This document shows positions 38,134 through 47,604 of a DNA stretch of 64,000 nucleotides, in pieces (the stretch's first letter is position 1; the number at the start of each line of letters is the position of its first letter). A program made the position numbers and the translations under genes. The stretch lies in assembly GCF_001556185.1 (NCBI RefSeq), contig NZ_LSIJ01000013.1:1-64000 (forward strand), written 5' to 3'. The notes under the pieces are model-generated. The model was not told where the DNA came from, made no database searches, and was given only the letters and a program-made list of their open reading frames with translations. This DNA comes from Sphingomonas sp. CCH10-B3. GTDB lineage: Bacteria; Pseudomonadota; Alphaproteobacteria; Sphingomonadales; Sphingomonadaceae.

Positions 38134-38961
38134 CTAATCCCTAAGCAGCTCATTGATGCTCGTCTTCGAGCGCGTCTGCGCGTCGACCTGCTTCACGATC
38201 ACCGCGCAGTAGAGCGCAGGCACGCCGTTGCCGCCGCCGATCGTCCCCGGCACCACCACCGAATAGGGCGGCACGAAGCCGCGGTGAATTTCGCCCGTCG
38301 CGCGGTCGATGATCTTGGTGGAGGCGCCGAGATACACCCCCATCGACAGCACCGCGCCTTCGCCGACGCGCACGCCTTCGGCCACTTCGGCGCGCGCACC
38401 GATGAACGCGCCGTCCTCGATCACCACGGGGCCTGCCTGCAGCGGCTCGAGCACGCCGCCGATCCCGGCGCCGCCCGAAAGGTGCACGTTGCGGCCGATC
38501 TGCGCGCAGCTCCCCACTGTCGCCCAGGTGTCGACCATCGTCCCCTCGCCGACATGCGCGCCGATGTTGACGAAGCTCGGCATCAGCACCGCGCCCTTGC
38601 CGATGAAAGCGCCGCGCCGCACGATGCTGCCCGGCACCGCGCGGAAGCCCGCCTTGCGGAAGTCCGCCGCCTGCCAATGTTCGAACTTCGACGGCACCTT
38701 GTCCCACCACGACGACGGCCCGGGGCCGCCCGCGATCTCGACCATGTCGTTCAGCCGGAACGACAGCAGCACCGCTTTCTTCAGCCACTGGTTGACGTGC
38801 CAGCCGCCCGCGCCATCGGGCTCGGCGACGCGCGCGGTGCCGGCGTCGAGCAAGCGGATCGCATCGACCACGGCATCGCGGATCGCACCGCGCGTGTCGA
38901 AATTGATGGTGTCGCGCGCTTCCCAGGCTTCGTCGATGGTCACTTGCAGGGCTTCGGTCAT
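38134..38961 (-). CDS. dapD: Tetrahydrodipicolinate N-succinyltransferase
   Basis: A 275-residue enzyme of the succinylase branch of lysine and diaminopimelate synthesis. The C-terminal left-handed beta-helix of hexapeptide repeats is visible ([40 protein letters not shown]), with [18 protein letters not shown] and [25 protein letters not shown]. The start at 38961 has GGAGG upstream and overlaps the stop of the HAD gene (ATGA). Confidence 0.96.
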   Translation of the reverse strand: MTEALQVTIDEAWEARDTINFDTRGAIRDAVVDAIRLLDAGTARVAEPDGAGGWHVNQWLKKAVLLSFRLNDMVEIAGGPGPSSWWDKVPSKFEHWQAADFRKAGFRAVPGSIVRRGAFIGKGAVLMPSFVNIGAHVGEGTMVDTWATVGSCAQIGRNVHLSGGAGIGGVLEPLQAGPVVIEDGAFIGARAEVAEGVRVGEGAVLSMGVYLGASTKIIDRATGEIHRGFVPPYSVVVPGTIGGGNGVPALYCAVIVKQVDAQTRSKTSINELLRD

Positions 38962-39623
38962 GCTGCCTCCATTATCTCGTGCAACCATGCCGCGAGATCA
39001 TGCGTGGTGAAATCGATAAATTCCGGCACCGCGCCCGGCCCTTGCTCCGAGCCGTTATCGACCCACACCGTCGTCATGCCGATCGCTTTGGCGGGCGCGA
39101 GGTTGCGGGCCATATCCTCGACGAACAGGCTTTCGCACGGATCGAGATCATAGGCTTCGCACAGCCCGCGATAGACCTGCGGGTCGGGCTTGGGCACGTA
39201 ATTGGTCGCGTGGATATCGTGGATCGCCTCGAAGCTGTCGGAGAGGCCCAGCCGCGCGAGCACCCGCGTCGCATAGGGCGCATCGGCATTGGTGAAGATG
39301 AGCTTGCGCCCCGGCAATTGCGCGATCGCGGCGACCAGCGGCGCGTCATGTTCGAGCACGTCCATTTCGAGATCATGGACGAACTCGAGATAATGATGCG
39401 GATCGACGCCATGGTCCGCGATCAGCCCGGCGAGCGTCGTGCCTTTCTCATGGAAGAATTTCTTCTGGAGCGTGCGCGCCGCGGCCCACTCCAGCCCCAG
39501 CAGATCGACGATATATTGCGTGATCCGCGTGTCCATCTGCCCGCCGATATTGGTGCGAGCAGGGTAGAGCGTGTTGTCGAGATCGAAGATCCAGTTCCGG
39601 ATCGGGGCCAGGCGCGCGAGCAT
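38958..39623 (-). CDS. HAD-family pyrimidine 5'-nucleotidase-like hydrolase
   Basis: A 221-residue HAD phosphatase. Motif I is [11 protein letters not shown], motif II is LIFTNAD, and motif III/IV are [10 protein letters not shown] and [18 protein letters not shown]. The length and motifs match the SDT1/pyrimidine nucleotidase group that often precedes dapD in alphaproteobacteria. Its ATG lies at 39623; the stop overlaps the dapD start. Confidence 0.88.
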   Translation of the reverse strand: MLARLAPIRNWIFDLDNTLYPARTNIGGQMDTRITQYIVDLLGLEWAAARTLQKKFFHEKGTTLAGLIADHGVDPHHYLEFVHDLEMDVLEHDAPLVAAIAQLPGRKLIFTNADAPYATRVLARLGLSDSFEAIHDIHATNYVPKPDPQVYRGLCEAYDLDPCESLFVEDMARNLAPAKAIGMTTVWVDNGSEQGPGAVPEFIDFTTHDLAAWLHEIMEAA

Positions 39624-39841
39624 GGGGGAGGTCCTAAGCGGCGCGGGGGATGGGGGCAAGCGGGGGCACAGTTGCTCTCGCCATGACGCCGAATCCTTTA
39701 GGTTCGGGACTTATGACTCCGCTGTTCGGCTTTCGCTCAATTGCGGACTTTGGACGAGGAGTCAGCGTGTAACGCAATCATCGTCGCTTGCGTGCCGTAG
39801 TTTGCCGACTGCCGCTGCAGCCATTTTTATGGAACCGCTGC

Positions 39842-40213
39842 TTATGTCGGTTCCGCGATGCGACGCAGCATCTGCTCAGCCTGGACCGCCCGCACGAGCA
39901 GTCGGTCGTTCTCCTCCCTCAGGCGACCGATGGCAGCGCAAGCATAATCAATATCGCTTTGGATTTGTTTGTTATGCCGCGCCAAACCATCCACTTCCGC
40001 CTTCAGCTTCCTACGCTCATTTTTGAAGCGAGTGAAATACGCTTCCTTGGCATACTCGCCAATGATCGCGCCCGCAGCCCTCGTAAGGACAAATAGCGCC
40101 AGCGCGGACAGCGCGGCGGCTGCCACGCTCGAAAGATGATCATTTAGGAGCCAGAGCACCCCGTCCAAAAGGGGGTAGCAACCGACGGCTATTGTCGATT
40201 GTTCGCTCAGCAT
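39842..40213 (-). CDS. Small membrane/coiled-coil hypothetical protein
   Basis: A 123-residue protein that I do not recognise. A hydrophobic segment (~26-52, LSSVAAAALSALALFVLTRAAGAIIG) is followed by a charged helical tail with heptad-like spacing (YFTRFKNERRKLKAEVDGLARHNKQIQSDIDYA, then LREENDRLLVRAVQAEQMLRRIA). GGAGG lies about 12 bases upstream of the ATG. Composition is less GC-rich than the core genes. It may be an accessory membrane-anchored coiled-coil protein. Confidence 0.5.
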   Translation of the reverse strand: MLSEQSTIAVGCYPLLDGVLWLLNDHLSSVAAAALSALALFVLTRAAGAIIGEYAKEAYFTRFKNERRKLKAEVDGLARHNKQIQSDIDYACAAIGRLREENDRLLVRAVQAEQMLRRIAEPT

Positions 40214-40352
40214 CAGCTACAGCCTCCTCTAGACGCATGGCTTGGGCCTCGGATGCCGTGCATATACTCTCGACTCGGGCGCGTTCACAAGTGTAGAACG
40301 CAGTCAAGAGCGCAGTTTCACTTCTGATGCTATTTTCGTGCCGGTTCGTCAT
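40140..40352 (-). CDS. Possible small ORF overlapping the coiled-coil gene
   Basis: A 70-residue frame overlapping the previous gene's start by 74 bases. It reads as a charged helical peptide (ETALLTAFYTCERARVESICT, EAVADAERTIDN). No ribosome site is seen before its ATG. It may be a real upstream small gene or a chance frame. Confidence 0.2.
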   Translation of the reverse strand: MTNRHENSIRSETALLTAFYTCERARVESICTASEAQAMRLEEAVADAERTIDNSRRLLPPFGRGALAPK

Positions 40353-40560
40353 ATTAATTTATACTGACTAGTATCTTCCTTTTAGTCAATGAAAATCGGG
40401 AGTCGTGGCGACGTGATATAGAATTTCATGATTTGATAGTCTGCGACGCCTATCAAAACGATGCTGGCCTGCACAGCCCAAACGCCTATCCTTGCCGCCC
40501 TTCTTAAAGATTCCATTCGTTCTAAGACTTCCTATTCTCCCGAATATACCATATGTACCA

Positions 40561-41040
40561 ATGCCGACCAGAGAAAGAAGGGTTCAATTGGTGTCGAAAA
40601 AGTTGCAATGCAAGGTGCCGAGTAAACTTGGGGATGAAATAACCCGCTTACAGATCAAGCTTGGCGCAAAGGGTAAAGCCCTGAACCGCCTCACAAAAGC
40701 AGCGCTTGCTGACGCCGGCAATTATCCAGGCGATGGCACTTATGGCGCGGACGAGAGTGTAAGCTGCACGTTGACAGTCAACGAAGATTTTTACGCCGAT
40801 GCGACACTCGCCTATCGAGAAAAATACGAATTGACGACGGCTACCGCATTTTTCAAGCAAGCGTTACAGCATGGCGCGTTGGTTCTCGCAGGGGAAGCTA
40901 CCCCGGCTGAGGCTATTCCCAATATCGATGCCGTAGAATCGGCTAGCGCGGGCGATCCGGCACCGTCCAAAGGCGAGCAGCCTACGGTATCGACAGAGGT
41001 TAGTGATCAAGCGGATCCCAAAGATAATGGACAGGAATGA
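40561..41040 (+). CDS. Hypothetical protein, possible tandem ribbon-helix-helix
   Basis: A protein of up to 159 residues (149 if GTG 40591 is used). I do not recognise the family. Two segments have the same strand-helix-helix pattern: LQCKVPSKLGDEITRLQIKL followed by KALNRLTKAALADAG, and CTLTVNEDFYADATLAYREK followed by TATAFFKQALQHGALV. This would fit two ribbon-helix-helix DNA-binding units in tandem. The last ~45 residues are acidic and low-complexity. AAGGG at 40576 favours a start at TTG 40588 or GTG 40591 over ATG 40561. The gene is AT-richer than the core genome. Confidence 0.5.
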   Translation: MPTRERRVQLVSKKLQCKVPSKLGDEITRLQIKLGAKGKALNRLTKAALADAGNYPGDGTYGADESVSCTLTVNEDFYADATLAYREKYELTTATAFFKQALQHGALVLAGEATPAEAIPNIDAVESASAGDPAPSKGEQPTVSTEVSDQADPKDNGQE

Positions 41041-41389
41041 CCCAACGGTAGAATTGTGAATCAGGATCAATCGAACGTTGCTCAACCCAGGGCCGGTGAT
41101 TCTGACGCTCATCTTTGATTTCGGAAGCTTCGCTATTGAGTATCGAATGAAGCGCCCTGCAGGGATTTGGTCAGGATCGTGACCCATGTATGTCCACTTT
41201 TCGACAATGGTAGCTGGACTGGGGTTGCTGGGAGCTAGCTTGAGCAAGCATATTTATGACGGCCCGTCGAAAGTCCACTCAATTGTGGTCGACCGCGGCT
41301 CCGAGCTTATGCGCTCGCTTGCTAATCGATAACATCAGCCACCCCACAGCCCCTAGCACTCCACCGCAATCTTCCCCATCTTCCCCCTC
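41041..41389 (+). other. 349-base space with one possible 48-aa ORF
   Basis: The only frame worth noting is 41186-41332 on the plus strand (48 residues, beginning MYVHFSTMVAGLGLLGASLS), a possible single-pass small membrane peptide with AGGA 13 bases upstream. Evidence for translation is weak. The last ~60 bases are the leader of the luciferase-like gene. Confidence 0.3.
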
Positions 41390-42388
41390 ATGACGAAATA
41401 CTCCCTTCTCGATCTGGTCCCCGTTGTCGAAGGCGGCACGGTGGCGCAGGCTTTTGCCAATACCGCCGATCTCGCGCGCCATGCCGAGGACCTGGGCTTC
41501 ACCCGCTACTGGATCGCCGAGCATCACGGGATGCCGGGGATCGCCGGGGGTGCCGCCGCCGTCGTGATCGGCCATGTCGCAGCCGCCACGCGCAGCATCC
41601 GCGTCGGTGCGGGCGGGATCATGCTGCCCAACCACGCACCGCTGGTGGTTGCCGAGCAATTCGGCACGCTCGACGCGCTGTTTCCAGGGCGGATCGACTT
41701 GGGGCTCGGCCGCGCGCCGGGATCGGACCAGCGGGTGGCGCAAGCGCTGCGGCGTAACCTCGATAGCGATCCCAACGCCTTCCCGCAGGACGTGCTCGAA
41801 ATCCAGAGCTATTTCGCGGATGACGGCCAGACCGGGATCAGCGCGATGCCGGGCGCGGGCGCCAAGGTCGAGATGTGGATTCTCGGGTCGAGCACGTTCG
41901 GCGCGCAACTCGCCGCCGCGCTTGGCCTGCCCTATGCCTTCGCCTCGCATTTCGCGCCCGATGCGCTTGATGCGGCGCTGGACATCTATCGCCGGACCTT
42001 CCGCCCCTCGGCAGCACTCGCCAAGCCCTATGTCGCTGCCGGGTTCAACGTCTTTGGCGCGGCGACCGATGCCGAGGCCGAGTATCTCGCCAGCTCGCAA
42101 GCGCAGGCCTTCGTAGCGCTGCGCACCGGCCAGCCGCGCCAGCTGCCGCCGCCGGTCGCGGGCTATCGCGAGAGCCTGCCCGACAGTGCGGCGGCGATCC
42201 TTGGCCATGTGCTGCAATGCTCGGCAACCGGCGGCCCGGCCAAGCTCGCGCGCGAGATCGCCAAGTTCGTCGCCCGCACCGGCGCCGACGAGCTGATCCT
42301 GACGAGCTCGATCTTCGACCACGAGGCGCGCAAGGCCAGCCTCAGCTATGCAGCAGCGGCAATGCAGGAATTGCGCGTGGCGGCTTAG
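41390..42388 (+). CDS. Luciferase-like (LLM) flavin-dependent oxidoreductase
   Basis: A 332-residue TIM-barrel FMN oxidoreductase of the MsnO8/YhbW-type LLM group. Motifs are [75 protein letters not shown] split across the barrel, and [14 protein letters not shown] for phosphate binding. Single-component members reduce or oxygenate unknown substrates. It stands alone, followed by a dispersed repeat. Confidence 0.9.
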   Translation: MTKYSLLDLVPVVEGGTVAQAFANTADLARHAEDLGFTRYWIAEHHGMPGIAGGAAAVVIGHVAAATRSIRVGAGGIMLPNHAPLVVAEQFGTLDALFPGRIDLGLGRAPGSDQRVAQALRRNLDSDPNAFPQDVLEIQSYFADDGQTGISAMPGAGAKVEMWILGSSTFGAQLAAALGLPYAFASHFAPDALDAALDIYRRTFRPSAALAKPYVAAGFNVFGAATDAEAEYLASSQAQAFVALRTGQPRQLPPPVAGYRESLPDSAAAILGHVLQCSATGGPAKLAREIAKFVARTGADELILTSSIFDHEARKASLSYAAAAMQELRVAA

Positions 42389-42416
42389 ACCCTGATTACT
42401 TTACTATGAGCCGCTT

Positions 42417-42482
42417 GTTTCGAGCGAAGTCGAGAAACTCGTCCGCACCGCCTGTGGCCTGTTTCTCGACTTCGCTCGAAAC
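42417..42482. repeat. Dispersed palindromic repeat, copy 2
   Basis: Perfect 22-base arms (42417-42438 and 42461-42482) flank a 22-base loop whose last 17 bases, CGCACCGCCTGTGGCCT, are identical to copy 1 at 14680-14745. It lies between convergent genes, as copy 1 does. Confidence 0.9.
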
Positions 42483-42510
42483 GAACGGGGGAAGGTGAAG
42501 GCTTCCGACG

Positions 42511-43218
42511 CTAGCCAAAGGCCGCGAGAAACGGCTCCTCACCCGATACGGCGAGCGCCGCGAGCCGCGCCGCCAGCGGCCCGCGCACCTGCTGCTTCAC
42601 CGCGCCAAAGGCGGGTTGCGCGGCCATCGCCGCCGCCACCGAGCACGCCTGCGCGATCAAATCCTCCGGCGCCACCAAAGCATCGGCGATGTCCGCTGCC
42701 ACAGCTTCGGCGGGGCTCAACGTCGCGCTGGTCAGCGTCAGCCGCCGCAGCAGCGAGGGCGCCAACTCCGCCGCGATGACCTCGGTCGGCCCTGCCGGAA
42801 ACGGCACCCCCGCCTTGGCCTCGGTCAGCCCGAGCTTCGCGCCCGCCGCGTCCGCCACCAGCCGGTAATCGCCGCCCAGCATCAGCACAAAGCCGCCGCC
42901 GAGCGCATGGCCATTCACTGCCGTCACCACCGGCACGGGAATCGCCAGCAGCGCCGCGACCATCCGCGTGATTGCGCGGACCATGTCGTGCCGGGTCGCG
43001 CGGTCGTAGCCGCCGAACGCCCGCGTATCGACGCCCGCGCAAAAGGCACTGCCCGCTCCCGTCAGCACCACGCCGCGCGGTCGGTCGCTTGCCGCCGCAA
43101 CGAACGCGGCGTCGAGCGCCACAATCGCGTCGAGATCGAGCGCATTCACCGGCGGGCGATCGATCGTGATCGTCCGGCACCCCGCGACTTCGCTCACCTC
43201 AATCGCCATATCGCTCAC
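42511..43218 (-). CDS. Enoyl-CoA hydratase/isomerase family protein
   Basis: A 235-residue crotonase-fold protein. It has the oxyanion loop GAGSAFCAGVDTRAFGG, VTAVNGHALGGGFVLMLGGDYRL with the second oxyanion Gly, and LGLTEAKAGVPFPAG. The usual catalytic Glu of hydratases in this last segment appears as E of TEAKAG. It is slightly short for the family. The GTG at 43218 overlaps the stop of the histidine kinase (GTGA); ATG 43209 is the alternative. Confidence 0.88.
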   Translation of the reverse strand: MSDMAIEVSEVAGCRTITIDRPPVNALDLDAIVALDAAFVAAASDRPRGVVLTGAGSAFCAGVDTRAFGGYDRATRHDMVRAITRMVAALLAIPVPVVTAVNGHALGGGFVLMLGGDYRLVADAAGAKLGLTEAKAGVPFPAGPTEVIAAELAPSLLRRLTLTSATLSPAEAVAADIADALVAPEDLIAQACSVAAAMAAQPAFGAVKQQVRGPLAARLAALAVSGEEPFLAAFG

Positions 43219-44612
43219 CCCGCCACCGGCAGCCGCAACCGCACCAGCAGGCCGCCCAGATCCTCGCTCTCGTCGAGCTCGACCCCACCTTCGTAAATTT
43301 CCGCCACGTCGCGCACGATCGCGAGGCCTAGCCCCGTTCCCGGCTTGCCGGTATCGAGCCGCGCGCCGCGATCGAACAGCCGCTGCCGATCGGCTTCGGC
43401 GATGCCGGGGCCGTCGTCCTCAACCAGAAATTCGACAAAGGCGCCGACCGGCTTCACCGTCACGAACACGCTGCCACCGCCATATTTGGCGGCGTTCTCG
43501 ATCAGGTTGCCGAGCATTTCGTCGAGGTCCTGCCGCTCGACATGGACTTGCAGGTCCTTCGGCCCGTCGGCGTCGAAGCGGACATGCGGATAAAGGCGCC
43601 CGACTGCGCGCTCGACCGATTCGAGGCTCGGCCAGACAGCGGCGCGGCTGTGCGCGTGACCGCGGCGCCCGACCGCCCGCGCGCGCGAGAGATGGTGGTC
43701 GACCTGCCGCCGCATCGTCGTTGCCTCGCGGATCACGGTCGGCGCGAGATCATCAGCCTCGGCCGTTGCCGCGTTCATGATCACCGTCAGCGGCGTCTTG
43801 AGTGCATGTGCCAGATTGCCCGCGTGGCGCCGCGCTTCCTCGGCCTGGCGCTCGTTGTGCGCGATCAGCGCGTTAAGTTCGTCGACCAGCGGCATCACCT
43901 CAACCGGCATCGGCGCTTCGATCCGCCGCGCGGCGCCGCTGCGCATCCGCGCGATCTCCTCGCGAACCTTGCGCAAGGGACGCAGCCCGTAAAAGGTCTG
44001 CAAGCCCGCCATGATAATGAGGCCCAGCGCGAGCAGCGCGAAGCTGACCACGAGAATCTGGCGCAGCGCGGCAATCTGCGCATCGAGCGTATCGCGATTG
44101 CCCGCAATCTTGAACCGCCAGCGCACCGGCGATCCCGGCAGTTTGACGTCGCGTTCGACGATCCGCAGCTTCTCGTCGCCGAACTCGCGGCTGTTGTAGA
44201 TATGGACTTGGCGGTCGTTATGGTCGGCGCCATAGCGCAGCCGCCGGTCCCACAGCGATCGCGACGGGAAGTCTTCGCGCCCCTTCGCGCTGACCTGCCA
44301 GTAAAGCCCCGAATAGGGTTCCAGAAAGCGCTGGTCGGCGGGCTCGCGGTTGAAAATGACCTCGCCGACCGGGCCGATCTGCGCCGACAGGATCAGCGTC
44401 TTCAGCACATATTCGAGCTGGTCGTCGAAATTGCGCGTGACCGCGCCGGTCAGCACCCGGTCGAGCGCAAAGGCGCCGCCCGCCAGCAGCACCGAAATCC
44501 ACAGCGTCGCAATCAGGATCATCCGCCGACTGAGCGAGCGCCTTGCGGCCCGCAACGATGCGGCAGGCGGCGCCGCGGACGCAACCGGTCGCGCGGCGTC
44601 GGCGTCAGCCAT
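43215..44612 (-). CDS. Membrane sensor histidine kinase (OmpR-pair type)
   Basis: A 465-residue two-transmembrane kinase. TM1 is near 32-52 (ILIATLWISVLLAGGAFAL), a periplasmic domain of about 130 residues follows, and TM2 is near 180-200 (ILVVSFALLALGLIIMAGL). A HAMP-like stretch, the His box NLAHALKTPLTVIMNAA (~268), the N box MLGNLIENAAKYGG and the G box DDGPGI...GTGLGLAIV follow. It overlaps the response regulator end by 8 bases. With a PepSY protein upstream it resembles PhoQ-like or ActS-like envelope sensors; the signal is unknown. Confidence 0.92.
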   Translation of the reverse strand: MADADAARPVASAAPPAASLRAARRSLSRRMILIATLWISVLLAGGAFALDRVLTGAVTRNFDDQLEYVLKTLILSAQIGPVGEVIFNREPADQRFLEPYSGLYWQVSAKGREDFPSRSLWDRRLRYGADHNDRQVHIYNSREFGDEKLRIVERDVKLPGSPVRWRFKIAGNRDTLDAQIAALRQILVVSFALLALGLIIMAGLQTFYGLRPLRKVREEIARMRSGAARRIEAPMPVEVMPLVDELNALIAHNERQAEEARRHAGNLAHALKTPLTVIMNAATAEADDLAPTVIREATTMRRQVDHHLSRARAVGRRGHAHSRAAVWPSLESVERAVGRLYPHVRFDADGPKDLQVHVERQDLDEMLGNLIENAAKYGGGSVFVTVKPVGAFVEFLVEDDGPGIAEADRQRLFDRGARLDTGKPGTGLGLAIVRDVAEIYEGGVELDESEDLGGLLVRLRLPVAG

Positions 44613-45270
44613 TCGGTTCTTCGAGGCTGTAGCCAAGCCCACGGATCGTGGTGATCACATCCTGGCCCAGCTTCTTGCGGATGCGCGTCACGAACACTTC
44701 GATCGTGTTCGAATCGCGGTCGAAATCCTGGTCGTAGATATGCTCGATCAGCTCGGTGCGGCTGACGACCTTGCCCTTGTGGTGGAGCAGATAGCTGAGC
44801 AGCTTATATTCCTGCGCGGTCAGCTTCACGGGCTCGCCCGCCTTGGTCACCTTGCCGCTGCGGGTATCGAGCCGCACGTCGCCCGCGGTCAGCTCGGACG
44901 AGGCATTGCCCGACGCGCGGCGGATGAGCGCGCGCAGCCGCGCGATCAGCTCTTCCGACTGGAAGGGCTTGGCGACATAGTCATCGGCGCCCGCGTCGAG
45001 CCCGGCGACCTTGTCCGACCAGCTGTCGCGCGCGGTCAGCACCAGCACCGGCATCACCTTGCCCTCGCGCCGCCAGCGATCGAGCACCGTCAGCCCGTCG
45101 ATCTCGGGCAGGCCGAGATCGAGCACGACCGCGTCATAGGCTTCGGTCGAGCCCAGAAAATGCCCCTCCTCGCCGTCGGTGGCGAGGTCGATCGCATAGC
45201 CGGCGCCCTCGAGCGTGTTCTTGAGCTGCTGGCCCAGGCTGGGTTCGTCCTCGACGATCAGAACGCGCAT
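44605..45270 (-). CDS. OmpR/PhoB-family response regulator
   Basis: A 221-residue regulator. The receiver domain has phospho-acceptor Asp51 in AVVLDLGLPE, Thr in VLVLTARD and Lys in YVAKPFQSEEL. The C-terminal winged helix has LTAQEYKLLSYLLHHKGKVVSRTEL and DSNTIEVFVTRIRKKLG. It is the first gene of a regulator-kinase operon. Confidence 0.95.
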   Translation of the reverse strand: MRVLIVEDEPSLGQQLKNTLEGAGYAIDLATDGEEGHFLGSTEAYDAVVLDLGLPEIDGLTVLDRWRREGKVMPVLVLTARDSWSDKVAGLDAGADDYVAKPFQSEELIARLRALIRRASGNASSELTAGDVRLDTRSGKVTKAGEPVKLTAQEYKLLSYLLHHKGKVVSRTELIEHIYDQDFDRDSNTIEVFVTRIRKKLGQDVITTIRGLGYSLEEPNG

Positions 45271-45297
45271 GCTGTCATCCCTTTGTCAGCGGGCGAG

Positions 45298-45606
45298 TCA
45301 ATTGCCACTGCGGCTGATGACTTGCCCCGAATGGCCGTCAACCGCGACCCAGATGACATTTCCATTGCGCAGGAACTTCAGGGTGTAAATCCCGCTGTCG
45401 GCATCGAAGTCGAATCCGAGATATTGCGCATTGCTCATCGTCGGCACTATGCGGCGTTCGATATCGCGGAACGGCAGCAGCTTGCCCGATCGCATTGCTT
45501 CGAAAACGTCACGGCTTTCGCCGCGCCGCTGCGCATCGGCGGGCATGGCGACGGCGGTCAGCAACAGGATCGCAAGCAACATCCTCATCATCATGGGCAT
45601 TGACAT
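45298..45606 (-). CDS. PepSY-domain exported protein
   Basis: A 102-residue exported protein with a signal peptide (MMMRMLLAILLLTAVAMPADA-Q). The rest resembles one PepSY domain (GKLLPFRDIERRIVPTMSNAQYLGFDF, YTLKFLRNGNVIWVAVDGHSGQVIS). PepSY genes often sit beside OmpR-type two-component systems, as here, and may modulate the sensor. The start among clustered ATGs (45606, 45600, 45594) is uncertain. Confidence 0.8.
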   Translation of the reverse strand: MSMPMMMRMLLAILLLTAVAMPADAQRRGESRDVFEAMRSGKLLPFRDIERRIVPTMSNAQYLGFDFDADSGIYTLKFLRNGNVIWVAVDGHSGQVISRSGN

Positions 45607-45694
45607 AGGGGCGCGGCGTTGAACAGCCTGTGAATGGCCCAGAAAGCATCTGGCAACTTGCCGCAGGCGCCCGCGCGCCCTAACCGCGCTCATC

Positions 45695-47467
45695 ATGGCA
45701 GCACCTATTCTCGCTTTTGAAAATCTCGGCCTTGTTCAGGGATCGGGCTGGCTGTTTCGCGGGCTCGACATCCATGTGGGGCCACGCGACCGGCTCGCGC
45801 TGATCGGCCGCAATGGCGCGGGCAAGACGACGCTCCTGAAGCTCATCGCCGGCGCGATCGATTGCGACGAGGGGCGGCGCACGATCGTGCCGGGCACCAA
45901 GGTGATCCTGCTCGAACAGGACCCCAGCGTCGCAGGGCACGCGACCTTGCGCGATTTCGTCATGGCGGGCGACGATGCGCCGCTGCCGCACGAGGCCGAT
46001 GCGATTGCCGACCAGCTCGGCATCGACCTCGACCGCGAGGCGGCGAGCGCATCGGGCGGCGAGCGGCGGCGCGCGGCAATCGTGCGTGCGCTGGCGCAGA
46101 GCCCCGATGTGCTGCTGCTCGACGAGCCGACCAACCATCTCGACATTGCCGCGATCGAATGGCTCGAAAACTGGCTCGCGCGCTACAACGGCGCATTCAT
46201 CGTCATCAGCCACGACCGCACTTTCCTGACGCGGCTGACCAAGCAGACCCTGTGGCTCGATCGCGGCGCGATCCGCCGCGCCGAAATCGGCTTCGGCGGG
46301 TTCGAGGCCTGGACCGAGCAAGTCTATGCCGAGGAAGAGCGCAACGCCGAGCGGCTCGACGCGAAACTCAAGATCGAGGAGCATTGGCTGCTGCGCGGCG
46401 TCACCGGGCGGCGGCGGCGCAACCAGGGGCGGCTGTCCAAGCTCAAGGAAATGCGCGCCGAACGCGCGTCGATGCTGGGGCCACAGGGCGCCGCGAACCT
46501 CGCGATTGCGAGCGACGATGCCAAGACCAAGGTGGTGATCGACGCCAAGCATATTTCGAAGGCGTACGGCGACCGCACGATCATTCGCGACCTGACCCTG
46601 CGGGTCACGCGCGGCGACCGGATCGGGATTGTGGGGAGGAACGGCGCGGGCAAGACGACGCTGATCAAGCTGCTCACCGGCGAACTGGCGCCCGACAGCG
46701 GCACGATCCGGCTCGCGAAGACGCTCGACGGCGTGGTGATCGACCAGCAGCGCAAGCTGATGGCGCCGGAGAAAACGATCCGCGACGTGCTGGCGGATGG
46801 CGGCGACTGGATCGAAGTGCTGGGCGCCAAGAAGCACGTCGTTGGTTACCTCAAGGAATTCCTGTTCGACGGCAACATGGTCGACGCCAAGATCGGCACG
46901 CTCTCGGGCGGCGAACGCTCGCGCCTGCTGCTCGCGCGCGAATTTGCGCGGCCTTCGAACCTGCTCGTGCTCGACGAGCCGACCAACGATCTCGATCTCG
47001 AAACGCTCGACCTGCTGCAGGAAGTGATCGGCGATTATGGCGGCACCGTGCTGATCGTCAGCCACGACCGCGATTTCCTCGACCGCACGGTGACGGTGAC
47101 GCTCGGGCTCGACGGGTCGGGGACGGTCGATGTGGTGGCGGGCGGCTATGCCGATTGGGAAGCCAAGCGGCGACCGGCGGCGGAGAAGAAAGTCGCCAAG
47201 GCCGCGCCCGCCGCACCGCCCGCGCCCACCCCGAGCAAGACCAAGCTGACTTACAAGGACCAGCGCGATTACGAGCTGTTACCCAAGCGGATCGAGGCGC
47301 TGGACGCGGCGATCGCACGCGATGAGGCGGCGCTCGCGGATCCGGGGCTGTACACGAAGGACTTCGCGCAGTTCGAGGCGCTAACCAAGGCGGTCGCGGC
47401 GGCACGGGCGGAGAAGGACGCGGCGGAGTTGCGCTGGCTGGAACTGGCGGAAATGGTGGAGGGGTAG
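45695..47467 (+). CDS. ABC-F family ATPase (Uup-like)
   Basis: A 590-residue soluble protein with two ABC domains and no membrane segment. The Walker A motifs are [14 protein letters not shown] and [14 protein letters not shown], the signatures SASGGERRRAAIV and LSGGERSRLLLA, and the Walker B motifs LLLLDEPTNHLDI and LLVLDEPTNDLDL. The C-terminal ~90 residues are a coiled-coil arm as in Uup. ABC-F proteins act on the ribosome or on DNA precision; the start at 45695 is divergent from the PepSY gene. Confidence 0.93.
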   Translation: MAAPILAFENLGLVQGSGWLFRGLDIHVGPRDRLALIGRNGAGKTTLLKLIAGAIDCDEGRRTIVPGTKVILLEQDPSVAGHATLRDFVMAGDDAPLPHEADAIADQLGIDLDREAASASGGERRRAAIVRALAQSPDVLLLDEPTNHLDIAAIEWLENWLARYNGAFIVISHDRTFLTRLTKQTLWLDRGAIRRAEIGFGGFEAWTEQVYAEEERNAERLDAKLKIEEHWLLRGVTGRRRRNQGRLSKLKEMRAERASMLGPQGAANLAIASDDAKTKVVIDAKHISKAYGDRTIIRDLTLRVTRGDRIGIVGRNGAGKTTLIKLLTGELAPDSGTIRLAKTLDGVVIDQQRKLMAPEKTIRDVLADGGDWIEVLGAKKHVVGYLKEFLFDGNMVDAKIGTLSGGERSRLLLAREFARPSNLLVLDEPTNDLDLETLDLLQEVIGDYGGTVLIVSHDRDFLDRTVTVTLGLDGSGTVDVVAGGYADWEAKRRPAAEKKVAKAAPAAPPAPTPSKTKLTYKDQRDYELLPKRIEALDAAIARDEAALADPGLYTKDFAQFEALTKAVAAARAEKDAAELRWLELAEMVEG

Positions 47468-47476
47468 GGTAAGAAA

Positions 47477-47584
47477 AAGGCCCTCACCCAACCGTCTCCC
47501 ATGAAGAATGGGAGAGGGCTAGGAAGAAGCAATGAACCACCTTAGCCCTCTCCCGCTTGCGGGAGAGGGTTGGGTGAGGGCCTT
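47477..47584. repeat. Complex palindromic repeat upstream of the DUF559 gene
   Basis: The outer arms (47477-47493 and 47568-47584, AAGGCCCTCACCCAACC and its complement) are perfect for 17 bases. Inside lie two further hairpins, GTCTCCCAT with ATGGGAGA, and CCCTCTCCCGC with GCGGGAGAGGG. It lies between the ABC-F gene and the DUF559 start at 47605. Confidence 0.88.
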
Positions 47585-47604
47585 CTTTCTTCTAACCTAG
47601 CCGC

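Noticed and set aside
40864..41247. 127-residue minus-strand frame in the accessory islet
   Set aside because: It overlaps the 3' part of the plus-strand hypothetical gene, has no ribosome site and no recognisable structure.
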